Assembly (NCBI GenBank): GCA_032717465.1
Contig: CM064681.1
Location: forward strand, 13,665,954-13,729,953
Source: Coenobita brevimanus
Taxonomy: Eukaryota > Arthropoda > Malacostraca > Decapoda > Coenobitidae
Direction: 5' to 3'
Length of the DNA: 64,000 nucleotides
The notes under the pieces are model-generated. The model had not been told where the DNA came from and made no database searches. It saw only the letters and a list, made by a program, of their open reading frames with translations. How positions within the stretch are numbered: position 1 is the first letter of the stretch; the number at the start of each line of letters is the position of its first letter. A program made the position numbers and the translations under genes. Below are positions 24,878-34,975 of this stretch, in pieces.

Positions 24878-27170
24878 AAAGTGTTACTTTGACGCAGCTG
24901 TGGTGAATGAGGTGTGATGCAGTGAATGATGATTGATGTGAATGATGAATAGTAAGATGAATGAAGTGTGGCAAGGTGAATGAGATATAGTGAGGTGAGT
25001 GAAGTGTGGTGTAATGAATGAGGTGTCATGAGGTGACTGGCGTGTAGTGAAGCTAATGAGATGTGGGAGGATGAATGTATGGTGTGATGAATAAGGTTTG
25101 GTGTGGTGAACGTAGTGCATGTTGTGGTGAAAGTGCGTGGTGGTACAGCGTCAATCACTAACCCGCTCCCTCATCACCACACCATCACATTCCCTTGCAT
25201 CATAAACAGAGGGAGGGTGGGTGTCGGTCAGACACAATGGCCATTTTGGATCAAGAAACACCTTGCTTCTTTCCCCCTTGAATCCCAGACATTTTTTATT
25301 GGCATTCTTGCCTTTTCTTATCATTATACTGGTTTATTCTTTCCACATCTATAAAATTACATTCAGCACTGGCGATACATCTAGTAGTGACAAGGAAAAT
25401 AATGCTATATCAAATCTCTCTAGTTTAAAAAATCTCTTCTGTGTTCAATAAAAGCGTCTAAAAGTAATAATAAAACAAATGATATTATCCCGTCGAAGGG
25501 GTTAACTATTTCAACAAGATGACATATCTCACATTATTCTTGGTACCCTGGTGGTGGAGAGAGCTTACCTCCGCCTTGATTATAGAGTATAAAGTCAAAC
25601 TGGGAAAAGTCTGACCCTGACCTCTTGACAAAAATTCAAGATCGTAGCAAAATGTTCAAGGTCACATGTCATGAATGTAGCATGAAATGAACAGATTTTA
25701 TGCAAGGAATATTATGACTGTCTCATGTCTTGGTCCCTTGTCTTTATTTTGTTTCAAGACATTCATCTTGGCTTTTCACCTTGTCATTTAAAGTTGAGTC
25801 ACTTAATCTACTGTCAATCCTCCATCCCTAATCTATATTTGAAGCATATCCATCCAATAGACATATTTTGTCATGATCATGACCTTGACTTATGGCCTAT
25901 TGCGCCCAAAATTTAATCATTATTTCCTCTGATGGTTTTTATTTCGTTTTCTTCATCTGGTGAAAATTCCATTGAAAAATTTCCCCATACCGGCAGTGGT
26001 GGCAAGGGAGAGCGTGACCAATTAACCGAACCAACCAGATAACCCTGGCTCAGTTAAAAATTGGTGATGAAGGGGTTAAAGCTATCAGTACTTAGCTATG
26101 ATTAACACAACTATCACTGCTGGTAACATTATATCATCACTACTATTATAATCATCTAACTCACTACCATAACTGCCACATTGTTCATAGCTACCATTGA
26201 TGATAATATATCATCACTGCTCTTATCATCGTCTAACTCACTACTATAACTGCCACAATGTTGACAACTACCAATGCTGGTAACATTATATCATCATTAC
26301 TATTACCACCTCCTAAACCATAACAGCCACCCTCTTCACAACTACCTTTGCCGGTAAAATTATATCATCACTACTATTATATCCCTCTAAATCACTTCCA
26401 TAACTGCCACACTGTTCCCAACTACAATTCCTGGTACCATTTTATCATCACTACTATTATCATCGTCTGACTCACTACCATAACTACCATAGTGTTCACA
26501 ACTATCACTGCTAATAACATAATAGTTTAGTCGTCTATCTCACTATCATAAGAGCCATATTGTTCATCAGTATCACTGCTACCACAGTCAACATCACTAT
26601 CACCAGCACAATTAACACAATTATAAGCACCATCACTATCACTGCGGCTAGCGCTATCCATATCACTGCTATCACAGTCATCACCACTATCATCATCACA
26701 ATTAACACACTAGTACCATAGCTATCACTTCGACTAGCGCTATCCTTATCGCTGTCATCACAGTCAACATCTCTGTCACCAACACAATTAATACAACTAT
26801 CAGCATCATCACAATCACTACGGCTAACTACCCTCATCCTCACGACAGTCACCATTATCATCATAAGCGTCACTGCGAAGAATACTAAGTCTTTGTAAGT
26901 AAGTACCACTATCACAACTACCTCTGTTTTCACTATCACCATAGCCTCAACTACCACTATCATCTTAATCACCGCAACCACACCTAACACTGTAATCACA
27001 TTTACAACTGCAACAATTACTATGAATATAATCATCACTATCATCATTACGACTATTACCACAATCATTGTTTCCAAAGTTACTGCTCCACAATTGCCAA
27101 TGACTATCATAACCATTACTACCGCAACTGTCACTACGATAATCATCACAACCATTACTACCGCAACTGT
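24878..27170. repeat. Macrosatellite unit 5, truncated at the array end
   Basis: The unit follows the others up to 'accgcaactgt' at 27170 and then switches abruptly to a GGT/GCG block. The last shared sequence is inside the ATC-rich tract, so the array boundary is a breakpoint within simple-sequence DNA. Confidence 0.9.
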
Positions 27171-27361
27171 GGTGGTGGTCGCGGCGGCGGCGGCGGCGTT
27201 GATGGTGGTGGGTGGTTGTGGTGGGTGGCAAGTGGCGGAGACTGTGGTGGTGGTGGCTTTTATTGTTGTTATTCTTATGTTTGTGTTTGTGTGTGCGTGT
27301 GTTTGTGTGTGTTTGTGCGTGTGTTTGTTTGTGTGTTTTGTGGGTGTGTGTGTGTGTGTTT
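27171..27361. repeat. GGT/GCG/GTGT simple-sequence block at the array edge
   Basis: The sequence runs through 'ggtggtggtcgcggcggcgg', GGT-rich DNA and then a GTGTTTGTGT-rich stretch. It starts exactly where the macrosatellite breaks off. GC content is locally far above the surroundings. Confidence 0.85.
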
Positions 27362-27699
27362 CATTGGGAGAATAGTCAGCTCACAAATCACTTAATGATT
27401 CATATCAGAGTTCTTCATTTCCCTCTATTTGTGTATTGTAACGTTGCTTGTATACATATTTTCTTCACAACCGCATAATGTCCACGTATTTCCTTCATTA
27501 ATATGTAACAATACTTGCCAATATCTGTATAAATATCCGTTTCATCTCAAATTTCGCATTCGTCGTGTGACTTGAACTGTTCCGGTATTTGCTGCTCTGT
27601 GGTGGCGAGCAGTTCGGGGTAATAACATGTCGTCCAGAAAGAGCGGACCGAGGCTTGTGCCTTCCACTTTGGGTGTAGTACGAACTTCTGAACGGAGCT
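27362..27699. other. Unassigned spacer
   Basis: AT-rich sequence with no recognisable gene, RNA or repeat. Short minus-strand frames at its right end run on from the adjacent LINE fragment without recognisable domains. Confidence 0.5.
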
Positions 27700-27996
27700 G
27701 TACAAGGGAATAATTATACCTGACTTCCAATCCTCCGAGTCTGTACCTTCCTCTCAGGCCAATCTGCACATTTTCCACATCCATTCTACTACTATCTCTC
27801 CCTCTTCAGAATTTCACCACACTCCATCAATTCCTCGGGCTTTCTGTAATTTAACTTTCTTCATTGCTTCCACAACTATCCTGCTGATTTCTTCCTGTCT
27901 TCTTACCTCACTCCTCCTCCCAACCATTCCCCAGCCACTTATACTCGCATTACTTCCATCCTCTTTTCAACAATTCCTTAAAGTATTCTCTCCATC

Positions 27997-28000
<4 letters not shown>
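27700..28000 (-). mobile_element. LINE fragment (RTE-like), left arm of inverted pair
   Basis: On the minus strand it matches 28292-28600 read on the plus strand, including 'gaattgatggag', 'gagatagtagtagaatgg' and 'ggtataattattcccttgta'. This is the RT fingers region of a LINE, with several small deletions that break the frame. It directly abuts the TA tract. Confidence 0.8.

Positions 28001-28091
<91 letters not shown>
28001..28091. repeat. (TA)n tract, 91 bp
   Basis: A pure alternating TA run at the centre of the inverted LINE pair. Because it is self-complementary, it could seed cruciform extrusion of the flanking arms. Confidence 0.97.
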
Positions 28092-28093
<2 letters not shown>

Positions 28094-28809
28094 GTATGTA
28101 GAAAGGGAGTGGTGAAAAGATTAGTAAGAAAGAGTGGATGAGGAATTTGGAAGGAATTTGAGTGTCAAGTGGAGGGAATGTAAGAAAATGTTCTGGAAAG
28201 AGGTGAAGAGAGTCAGACGGTGGCAATGAAGTTAGTAGGGGAGTGAAAGATAAAAATGGTAGATTACTAGAGGAGAAGGTAGAAAAGGTGAGCAGATGGA
28301 GAGAGCACTCTAACGAATTGTTGAAAATAGAGAATGAAAGTAATGTGAGTATTAGTGGCTGGGGAATGGCTGGGAGAAGGATGGAGGTGAGAAGACAGTA
28401 CGATATCAGTAGGATGGAAGTTGGGGGAAGCAATAAAGTCAAAATGGGGAAAGCCCCAGGAATTGATGGAGAGTGTGGTGAAATGCTGAAACATGGCGGA
28501 GAGATAGTAGTAGAATGGATGTGGAAGATGTGCATATTGGCCTGGGAGGAATGTAAAGTCCCGGAGGATTGGAAGTTAGGTATAATTATTCCCTTGTACA
28601 AAGGGAAAGGGGAAAGAGAAGTGTGTGGTAATCATAGGAGCATTTGTCTTCTTAGTGTAATAGGTAGGATACTTATTGACAGAGTTAGGGAAATAAGAGG
28701 AATTAATTGGAGAAGAACAGGGAGGCTTTAGGAAGGGAAGTGGTTGTGTAGATCGGATATTCATTCTTAGGTCTTTAGTTGAAAAGTATCTAGAGAAGGG
28801 AACTGAGGG
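28092..28809 (+). pseudogene. LINE RT fragment (RTE-like), right copy of inverted pair
   Basis: The fragment begins in the linker before RT (MFWKEVKRV). It continues through NGRLLEEKVEKVSRWREH, the RT motif GKAPGIDGECGEMLKHGG (~28447-28500), WKLGIIIPLYKGKG and GNHRSICLLSVIGRIL (~28630-28676). A frameshift near 28730 leads into GGFRKGSGCVDRIF. The motif order is that of a LINE RT fingers domain. The catalytic YADD region is missing, and satellite begins near 28806. The RTE-like label is inferred; it resembles the element at 57914-61061 in the linker. Confidence 0.8.
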
Positions 28810-29304
28810 GTCTAAGCCCAAAGAATTTCATTTGATCAGAGACGTGAAAACAACTTCTAAATCTAGAGTTAAAACGGACATTATTTCCATGTGTATAACT
28901 AGGGCTTTAAAGTGGCATCTCGAGCCTATTGATGTAGTATAATAAATAGAATATTTTTGTAGTATGACGGTTCATGTGATATCATTACCTGTATTTTTCA
29001 AGGTAAAATCACTCCGAAAACCAGTTAATCTCTTACAAGAAAATGGTTTAGGTTTTGATTATCAGATATACAGCATTAGCAAAAACTAAATACATAGCCG
29101 TGCTAAGATATACAATTTATAAACATAACTTGGTTCCTCATATATGCAGTTATATTGCTCATGATGGGTTTTTAAAAATCAGGTTGCAGGAACGTTAACC
29201 TGAACTGTTGTGCCTGTCGTGTTGAGATTAACTGGATTTTTAATTTCCGATGAACCAACTGCCTTTTTTTTTTTTTTTTTCATTTGAGCCGTGAATTTAA
29301 GGAT
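28806..29304. repeat. Satellite block (end of B, start of A)
   Basis: It begins with the B hallmark 'ggggtctaagcccaaag' and continues to 'gccgtgaatttaaggat', where the minus-strand LINE interrupts it. Confidence 0.8.
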
Positions 29305-32300
29305 TTTTTTAATTTTAGATAATCATTGGAGGAGGGAAAAACAGGAAAAAAATAATAAGCATGTGCCTAAAGGCATCCTCCATTCATAAAATACTTATAA
29401 CAATTGAGAGGATTAAATGTATGTGGGAAGCAACTCCCGGGAAGTGAATTCAGAGAGTAGTAGTTCTGGGGATAAATGAATTTTGATAAGCAAAAGTTCT
29501 GCACTGTGACGAAGAGAGTGTGAGTTCATGGGCGCTCCCAGCTGCCCGAGTATTTCGGGATAAAATGTGAAGGGGAGGCACAATTGAAGCCAGTTCGTTA
29601 GAGCACTTACGGTAAAAATATCGATAAAATAGTGCTAAAGAAGCAACATCTCTACGTACTGATAACGGAGGAAGGTCCTGCAGATTATTGATTAATCTAG
29701 TAGCTTTATTTTGAATTTTGTCTAACAGCCTCAATGCAACCGCTCCACATCCACCCCACAGTGGTGAACAGTATTCGATCTGAGAACCCACATGATTTTT
29801 TATATTGTGGCCATCTGCTCGTCAGTGAAGAACTCACGAGCTCTTTACGTAAGTCCCAGTTTTTTAGAAGCATTTTTGGCAAGAGATTTAACATAAGCTG
29901 TCCAGCTTAGGTTGAGGTTTAGAGTAACACATAGGATATCAATTGTAGTGGATATGGGAATTCTGACATCATTTAAAATTATGTGAGTCTGAGGGATTCT
30001 TTCTATTGGAGAAATTAATGAATTTAGTTTTCTGAGCATTAAATGAGACCAGATTTTTTTTGTCTCGATTTATTAATTTTAGAAAGGTCCTGGTTCAGAG
30101 AAATTGCTATGCTTATTTGGGATTTTATAATACCAAATTGTGTAAAGGAGGTACTAAATGTGAAAGAACTATGAAGGGTCGAATCATCAGCATAAGTGTG
30201 TATTGGGTTGTGCGTGACAGATAGGAGGTCATTTATATGTATGAGAAAGAGGGTTGGTGCCAAAACTGATCCCTGAGGTACGCCAGCATTTATGGATTGA
30301 AACTGAGAATAAATTCCATCTACCATGACCCGTATTTTTCTACTATGAAGGTAAGAAGAAATTAGAGGAACCAGTGATGCAAGGCCATAGTGTGACATTT
30401 TAGACAATGAAGCCAGGTGCCACACTCTGTCAAATGCTTTTGAAATATCAAGTGCTACTGTGTGTGTTTCACCATGTTGGTCTGTTGTTTTGTTAATCTA
30501 ATGGGTAAGAAGGCAAAGAATATCTACACTTAAACGTTCCTGTCTAAATCCATAATGCCGATCATTGATGAATTTATTGATTTCTAGATGCTTGACTGTG
30601 TTTGTTAATTAGTGTCTCAGAAACTTTACCGAGAACGGAAGTTATTGCAATTGGTCTATAGTTTGATGGATCAGAAGTTGCCCCCTTTTTAGGAACATGA
30701 TGGATATTTGCTTCTTTCCAAGGGGCTGGAAAAATTGAGGTACGGATGCATAAGCGGAAAAATTTTGCTAATACAGGAGCCAACACTGAGGAGCAATTTT
30801 TAAGTACCATTGAAGGAATTTTGTCTGGACCAGTGGCTTTGTCTGCTGATAATTTTGAATGAATTAAGGGTTGACCAGAATATTTTGTTATCATTTGGAT
30901 TGTTTAGTAGTTTGTTAGCTTGTCTATTTAGAAAGTTTGATTTAGAAAGATTAATAATAGTTTTGGCATGGTTTCTGACATTTTTATAATAGTTAAAGGC
31001 TTCTTTGGTTTTGGTCCTTGTATAAGTGTTATACGCTATTGTTTTTATGTTCTGTTACTCTAGCACAATTGTGGTCAAACCATTTAGGAGAATTACATCT
31101 TTTTCTGTAACTATGATAGGGAATAAATGTTTCCATGCCGACTTTAATGAAATCCTGAATGTGGCCCAATGTGGAATTTGCATCATGGGAGGAAAAGGAG
31201 GTCCAAGGAACATCCAGGAGAATATTTTGAAGTCCCTCCTAGTCTGCCCTGTCGTGGTGCCATTTAGTCATCACGACAGGTTCAGAGCAGGAGGGTGTGG
31301 TAGGTGTGAAACTGGTGGCTTGAATCAAACAATGATCCGAGGATCCGAGGGGGGACCACTTCGATATTTATAATTATCTGAATTGGTTGTTAGAAACAAG
31401 TCCAATAGGTGGGGATTTTGATCGGAGTTGTCTGGTACACGGGTGGGTTGACTGACTAACTGGGTGAGATTAAATGAGTCTGCAAATAGCTCACATTCAA
31501 GACCAGAGTTATCAGTTCTTGGTGAATGAGCTATTCGACATTATGGACATTAAAATCACCCAGAATAGTAATTTCTGATGCAGTATTAATGTTGAGGACA
31601 GTTGTAAAGACAGAGTCAAATAAACTCGACTGTGAAGGGGCATTAGGGGAACGATAAACAACAGAAATACTTAATTTTACCAAAAGAATTTAATTTGTAT
31701 ATGGAGTAGTCCAAAAAAGGACAATTAAATTTAGTAATCTCCTCCAGGGCAATTTCTGATTTAGCAAGGCAACATAGGCCTCCTTTGGGTCTGAAATTTT
31801 GAATCAAGATATAACCAGGAAAATTAAATCTAGCTAAATCAGAGGTGGAGCTTGTGTCTCTGTCCAAAAATAGCAGATCAGGGGTTTCAAACTGGAGGAA
31901 ATTTTGAAAAGAGTTAATGTTGGAGTGAAGTCCCCTAATATTGCAAAAGAAAATTTTACTGCACTGATGAGCAGATTTAGGGCGCCGCAACACTGGAGGT
32001 GGCACAGTCGCTTGATGACGACCAGGAGGGCCCTGTGCAAACAATAACCCTGCCGGTGGTGGTCACCCGAGAAACCACCGGACTGATTCCCAGTATAGCA
32101 GCAGCCATGATTCTTTTTATGGGGGGGAGAACAGGGATGTGTTGTGGAGTGCGTATGATACGTAATGACAAGATCGGTGTTTTTTGGAGAGAGGATAGCT
32201 GGTTTAAGGTAATGTAATATAATGTGGATGTGTGTGTTGTGTAAAGAGGGCAGCCTGATGCCCTCCGGTGTGTGAGGCAGAAAGATGTGTAACCAGCTAC

Positions 32301-32408
32301 CAAAGCCTAAGAGAGAAACTGGAACGAAGGCTATTCCTCGAGTCTCCCGTAACCTTGGCGGTAGTATATACTTCCTTGAGCGGGGCTGCCTACCCCTACT
32401 ACTCTATT
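29305..32408 (-). mobile_element. Jockey/CR1-like LINE, decayed, ~3.1 kb
   Basis: This minus-strand LINE carries endonuclease and RT segments in correct order. It sits in the satellite between 'aaggat' (29304) and 'gttacggctgatag' (~32411). The right end, corresponding to the element's 5' end, is placed where A-monomer sequence resumes; about 30 bp of satellite is missing at the junction. No clear target duplication is visible. Confidence 0.8.
29450..32044 (-). pseudogene. Jockey/CR1-like endonuclease/reverse transcriptase pseudogene
   Basis: Read on the minus strand, the order is as follows. The endonuclease N-terminus is at 32044-31643 (ICNIRGLHSN-like start, then DLLFLDRDTSS and PKGGLCCL). 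RT fingers lie at 30894-30574 (DKATGPDKIPSMVLKNCSSV, VPKKGATSDPSNYRPIAITS). The palm is at 30425-30039 with GVPQGSVLAPTLFL and catalytic YADD at 30183-30194. The RT thumb/C-terminus is at 29791-29450 (IEYCSPLWGG). Several frameshifts and stops separate these parts, so no full-length product is possible. The family nicks DNA and primes reverse transcription at the target. It resembles the copies at 39120 and 55530 in KATGPD and VLKNC motifs but is clearly a different subfamily. Confidence 0.8.
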
Positions 32409-32777
32409 GAAACAGTTACGGCTGATAGCATCCGCTTTCGGGGTAGTTCAAAACTATTTTACTAGAATGATGGCTATATAAACGGATTTTGGGGCGAAAT
32501 CACTAACTACGCAACTTTCACAAATGTACTCAAAATTGATCGCGAAACACAGCAATTATTTCCAAAACAGAAGACATTTCTGAGGGTGAAAAAATCACAT
32601 GTAGGAAACATATAACAAGAAATCGATTGACACGTAAAGAGAGATGGCATCTGAGGTGTTTAAGAACAATACAGTTAGTCTGAACTGATGTGGAGGTCGC
32701 CGAAAAAAGCAAGCAACTTCGATTTTTTTTTTTTAAATCTCCAGTGGAAGCACTTTAAAATTACATCGAGCCTCGTG

Positions 32778-32783
<6 letters not shown>
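32409..32783. repeat. Satellite A monomer, first part
   Basis: It starts 'agttacggctgatagcatcc' and runs to 'cctcgtgattgaa', where the TA tract begins. Confidence 0.8.

Positions 32784-32844
<61 letters not shown>
32784..32844. repeat. (TA)n tract in A monomer
   Basis: A pure TA run at the 'cctgattgaatg' position of monomer A. Confidence 0.95.
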
Positions 32845-32847
<3 letters not shown>

Positions 32848-33018
32848 GGCTTCTAATAATAATTACAAACTTTTCTGGTATACCATAGAATAATTTTCAT
32901 CATAGCTCCACGTGAAACACTATTAAACGCCTTTTCAAAATCCACAAAACACATACTAAGTGGCATTTTCATCTCATTATCTTGTTGCATTAGATGCCTT
33001 ACAATAAAAATCTGATCA
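32848..33018 (-). mobile_element. LINE RT fragment, inverted relative to 33367-33540
   Basis: On the minus strand it encodes the RT segment MCFVDFEKAFNS, matching MCFVDFEKAFDS in the plus-strand LINE at 33332. It lies between two TA tracts and is only about 170 bp long. Confidence 0.8.
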
Positions 33019-33038
33019 TATATATATATATATATATA
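33019..33038. repeat. Short (TA)n tract left of 5S SINE
   Basis: About 20 bp of TA repeat, followed by 'gtatatctatttag' before the 5S-like sequence. Confidence 0.9.
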
Positions 33039-33052
33039 GTATATCTATTTAG

Positions 33053-33172
33053 GCCAACGGCCATGCCACGTTGAGTACACCGCTTCCCGTTCGATCAACG
33101 AAGTTAAGCAACGTTGGGTCTGGTTAGTACTTGGATGGGTGACCGCCTGGGAACACCAGATGCTGTTGGCAT
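33053..33172 (+). rRNA. 5S rRNA-like sequence (head of a 5S-derived SINE)
   Basis: A full ~120 nt 5S-like sequence starts 'gccaacggcc' and ends 'gatgctgttggcat'. The outer ends pair with each other (gccaac with gttggc), as in helix I. The internal control region is preserved, with box A-like 'gaagttaagcaac' and box C-like 'tacttggatgggtgaccgcc'. A functional 5S gene should be followed closely by a T-run terminator for RNA polymerase III. None occurs here: there is no run of four T between 33053 and 33297. Transcription, if any, would read into the attached SINE body. A working 5S gene is therefore unlikely. Confidence 0.85.
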
Positions 33173-33297
33173 AACGCTCTCCCTACGTGTCAAGTGGGGT
33201 TGGTGGAGGATTAGTGCCCCTCCCTGTAAAACAATGAACTCTAAGCCCTTTACCACCCCGTTTGGGATACATGGCGTCTGGCAATGAAAAAAAAATA
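33053..33297 (+). mobile_element. 5S rRNA-derived SINE (SINE3-type)
   Basis: The 5S-like head is followed by a ~115 bp body ('taacgctctccctacgtgtc' onward) and the 3' sequence 'ggcgtctggcaat' (33275-33287), then an A run. The same 13 nt form the whole 3' UTR of the LINE at 9565-9577, next to its TAGA tail. A nearby 'caccccgtttggga' also resembles the LINE's 'caccccaaacggga'. SINEs often borrow the 3' end of the LINE that mobilises them, so this LINE is the likely partner. The copy is inserted between TA tracts and followed by 'atctatctatatat'. Confidence 0.85.
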
Positions 33298-33301
33298 TCT
33301 A

Positions 33302-33304
<3 letters not shown>

Positions 33305-33331
<27 letters not shown>
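33305..33331. repeat. (TA)n tract right of 5S SINE
   Basis: About 27 bp of TA repeat joining the SINE tail to the LINE fragment. Confidence 0.9.
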
Positions 33332-33333
<2 letters not shown>

Positions 33334-34505
33334 AGCAGACTTTAGAAAGGATCGAGGTTGTAATGATCAGATTTTTATTGTAAGGCATCCAATGCAACAA
33401 GGTAATGAGATGAAATTGCCACTTAGTATGTGTTTTGTGGATTTTGAAAAGGCGTTTGATAGTATTTCACGTGGAGCTATGTTGAAAATTATGAGATTCT
33501 ATGGTATACCAGAAAAGTTTGTAAATATTATTAGAAGCTTGCATGAAGATACTTATTGTAAGGTAATGGTGGGTGGTTCTTTGAGTGATCCATTTCAAGT
33601 TAGGTCAGGAGTGATTCAAGGAGGAGTTCTATCGCCATTGGTGTTTGTTTTGGTTATGGATTATGTTATGAGAAAGGTTGTAAGGAGAACAGGTGCAGGA
33701 ATTAACTGGAAAGAAAATAAGAAGTTGATGGATTTGGACTATGTTGATGATATTGTACTGATTTGTGGAAGTATTTACGAGATGCAGAGGGTGCTTGATT
33801 GTATGGTGTAGGAAGGAGAAAAAGTAGGATTGGTAATAAATTGTGGAAAGACAAATTATTAATATGAACGTGGAGAACCAAATCGATTGTGTAATTGGGT
33901 TTACTGTGGTGAAGAATGTACAAAATTTTAAATATCTGGGAACGATTGTATCATTTAATTGATCATTAAACAATGAAATTGAGGAGAGGATTAGACAGGC
34001 TTGGCGAGCTGTTGAAATGTTGAAATCTGTTCGGAATAATAATAGGCTTTCGGTACATACTAAAGTGAAAATTTACAAGTCCATGGTTAGACCAATTTTA
34101 ATTTATGGGCATGAGTCATGGTACAATACAATTGCAACAGATTAGAAAGTATTAAGATTTGAGAATAAAATACTGAGAAGGATTCTTGGGGTAAAGTGGC
34201 AAAATAGAGTTACAAATGAAAGAGTAAGGCATATTACGAGAGTGGAACCAGTTAATGAATATGTGAGACAGTCTCGCTGGAAGTGGGTGGGGCACATATA
34301 CAGAAAAGAAGGCAGTTTAATACAGGATGTGCCAGAGTGGACTGCTAGAGGAAGAAGAGGTAAGGGTAGGCCGAGGGAAACCTGGTTGAGGACAATGAAA
34401 AAGAAGCAGGAGAAGAGTGTTGGTGGGACTTGAAGATGACAAGAAACAAATATTGGTGGAGAGAGTTCATCGAGGCCCTACGCACCCCGTGGGGTGCCAC
34501 AGGAA

Positions 34506-34507
<2 letters not shown>
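33332..34507 (+). pseudogene. LINE reverse transcriptase pseudogene, 5' truncated
   Basis: The copy begins inside RT (ADFRKDRGCNDQIFIVRH). It continues with CFVDFEKAFDSI, RSGVIQGGVLSPLVF (motif B) and YVDD at 33740-33751 in place of the usual YADD. An in-frame TAG at 33809-33811 replaces a Glu codon seen in the related minus-strand copy at 34976. Frameshifts follow near 33850. The C-terminus retains FKYLGTIVS, YKSMVRPILIYG, WKWVGHIYRK and GRGKGRPRETW-like sequence (34245-34430). The element ends at 'ggggtgccacaggaag', next to a TA tract. The RTE-like label is inferred. It is non-functional. Confidence 0.8.

Positions 34508-34589
<82 letters not shown>
34508..34589. repeat. (TA)n tract, 82 bp
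   Basis: A pure TA run between the LINE 3' end and the second half of an A monomer ('gcacagtatgaagcttcg'). Confidence 0.97.
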
Positions 34590-34594
<5 letters not shown>

Positions 34595-34975
34595 GTATGA
34601 AGCTTCGTTACACCATAAACCATATTTCCTCAGGTAAAATTTCTCAGAACTGTGATACCTTGTGAAAAGGAATACTGACGTACTTTTGACTCTAACCTAA
34701 AAATTTACACGAGAAAGTATAAACTATCGCAGTCCCGAGCTATATAATTAATTACTATTTCTAACTTTATTCCTCATCTCCGTAGACACAGTATAATGCG
34801 TGACAGCTACAAAAAAATGGACGTTGAAGGAACAGTGAATGAGCTGTATTAACGTCGTCTGGCGATTGCCCGCCTTATTAAAGGGGTCATTTGTGACTTT
34901 TTTTCATTTGTAGGGGTAACTTCAGATAAAAAAAATGATCAAGTTGTTTTGCTGAGGTAAAAGAAGCCGCATTCA
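34590..34975. repeat. Satellite A monomer, second part, into B
   Basis: It resumes the A monomer broken at 32783 and ends in 'ctgaggtaaaagaagccgc' at the start of B, where the next LINE fragment is inserted. Confidence 0.75.

Larger units (their letters stand above)
1..27170. repeat. Tandem macrosatellite, ~6 kb units, 4.4 copies
   Basis: The same ~6 kb sequence recurs head to tail. The anchor aaagtgttactttgacgcag occurs at 1, 6278, 13005, 18855 and 24878, giving periods of 6277, 6727, 5850 and 6023 bp. Copies are nearly identical apart from a few large indels and scattered substitutions. The left end lies outside the window; the right end is sharp at 27170. No frame has the properties of a real gene, because the long ones lie in simple-sequence DNA. 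Each unit contains minisatellites, a tRNA-like SINE, a GT tract and a LINE remnant, so this is a macrosatellite built from older repeats. Its function is unknown. Confidence 0.95.

Noticed and set aside
27978..28601. 207-residue minus frame with a long Tyr/Ile run
   Set aside because: Created by the TA tract plus the antisense of a LINE fragment.
31026..31373. 115-residue plus frame
   Set aside because: Antisense of the Jockey/CR1-like LINE.
33053..33172. Functional 5S rRNA gene
   Set aside because: No T-run terminator follows, a SINE body and LINE-like tail are attached, and the copy is single within TA tracts.
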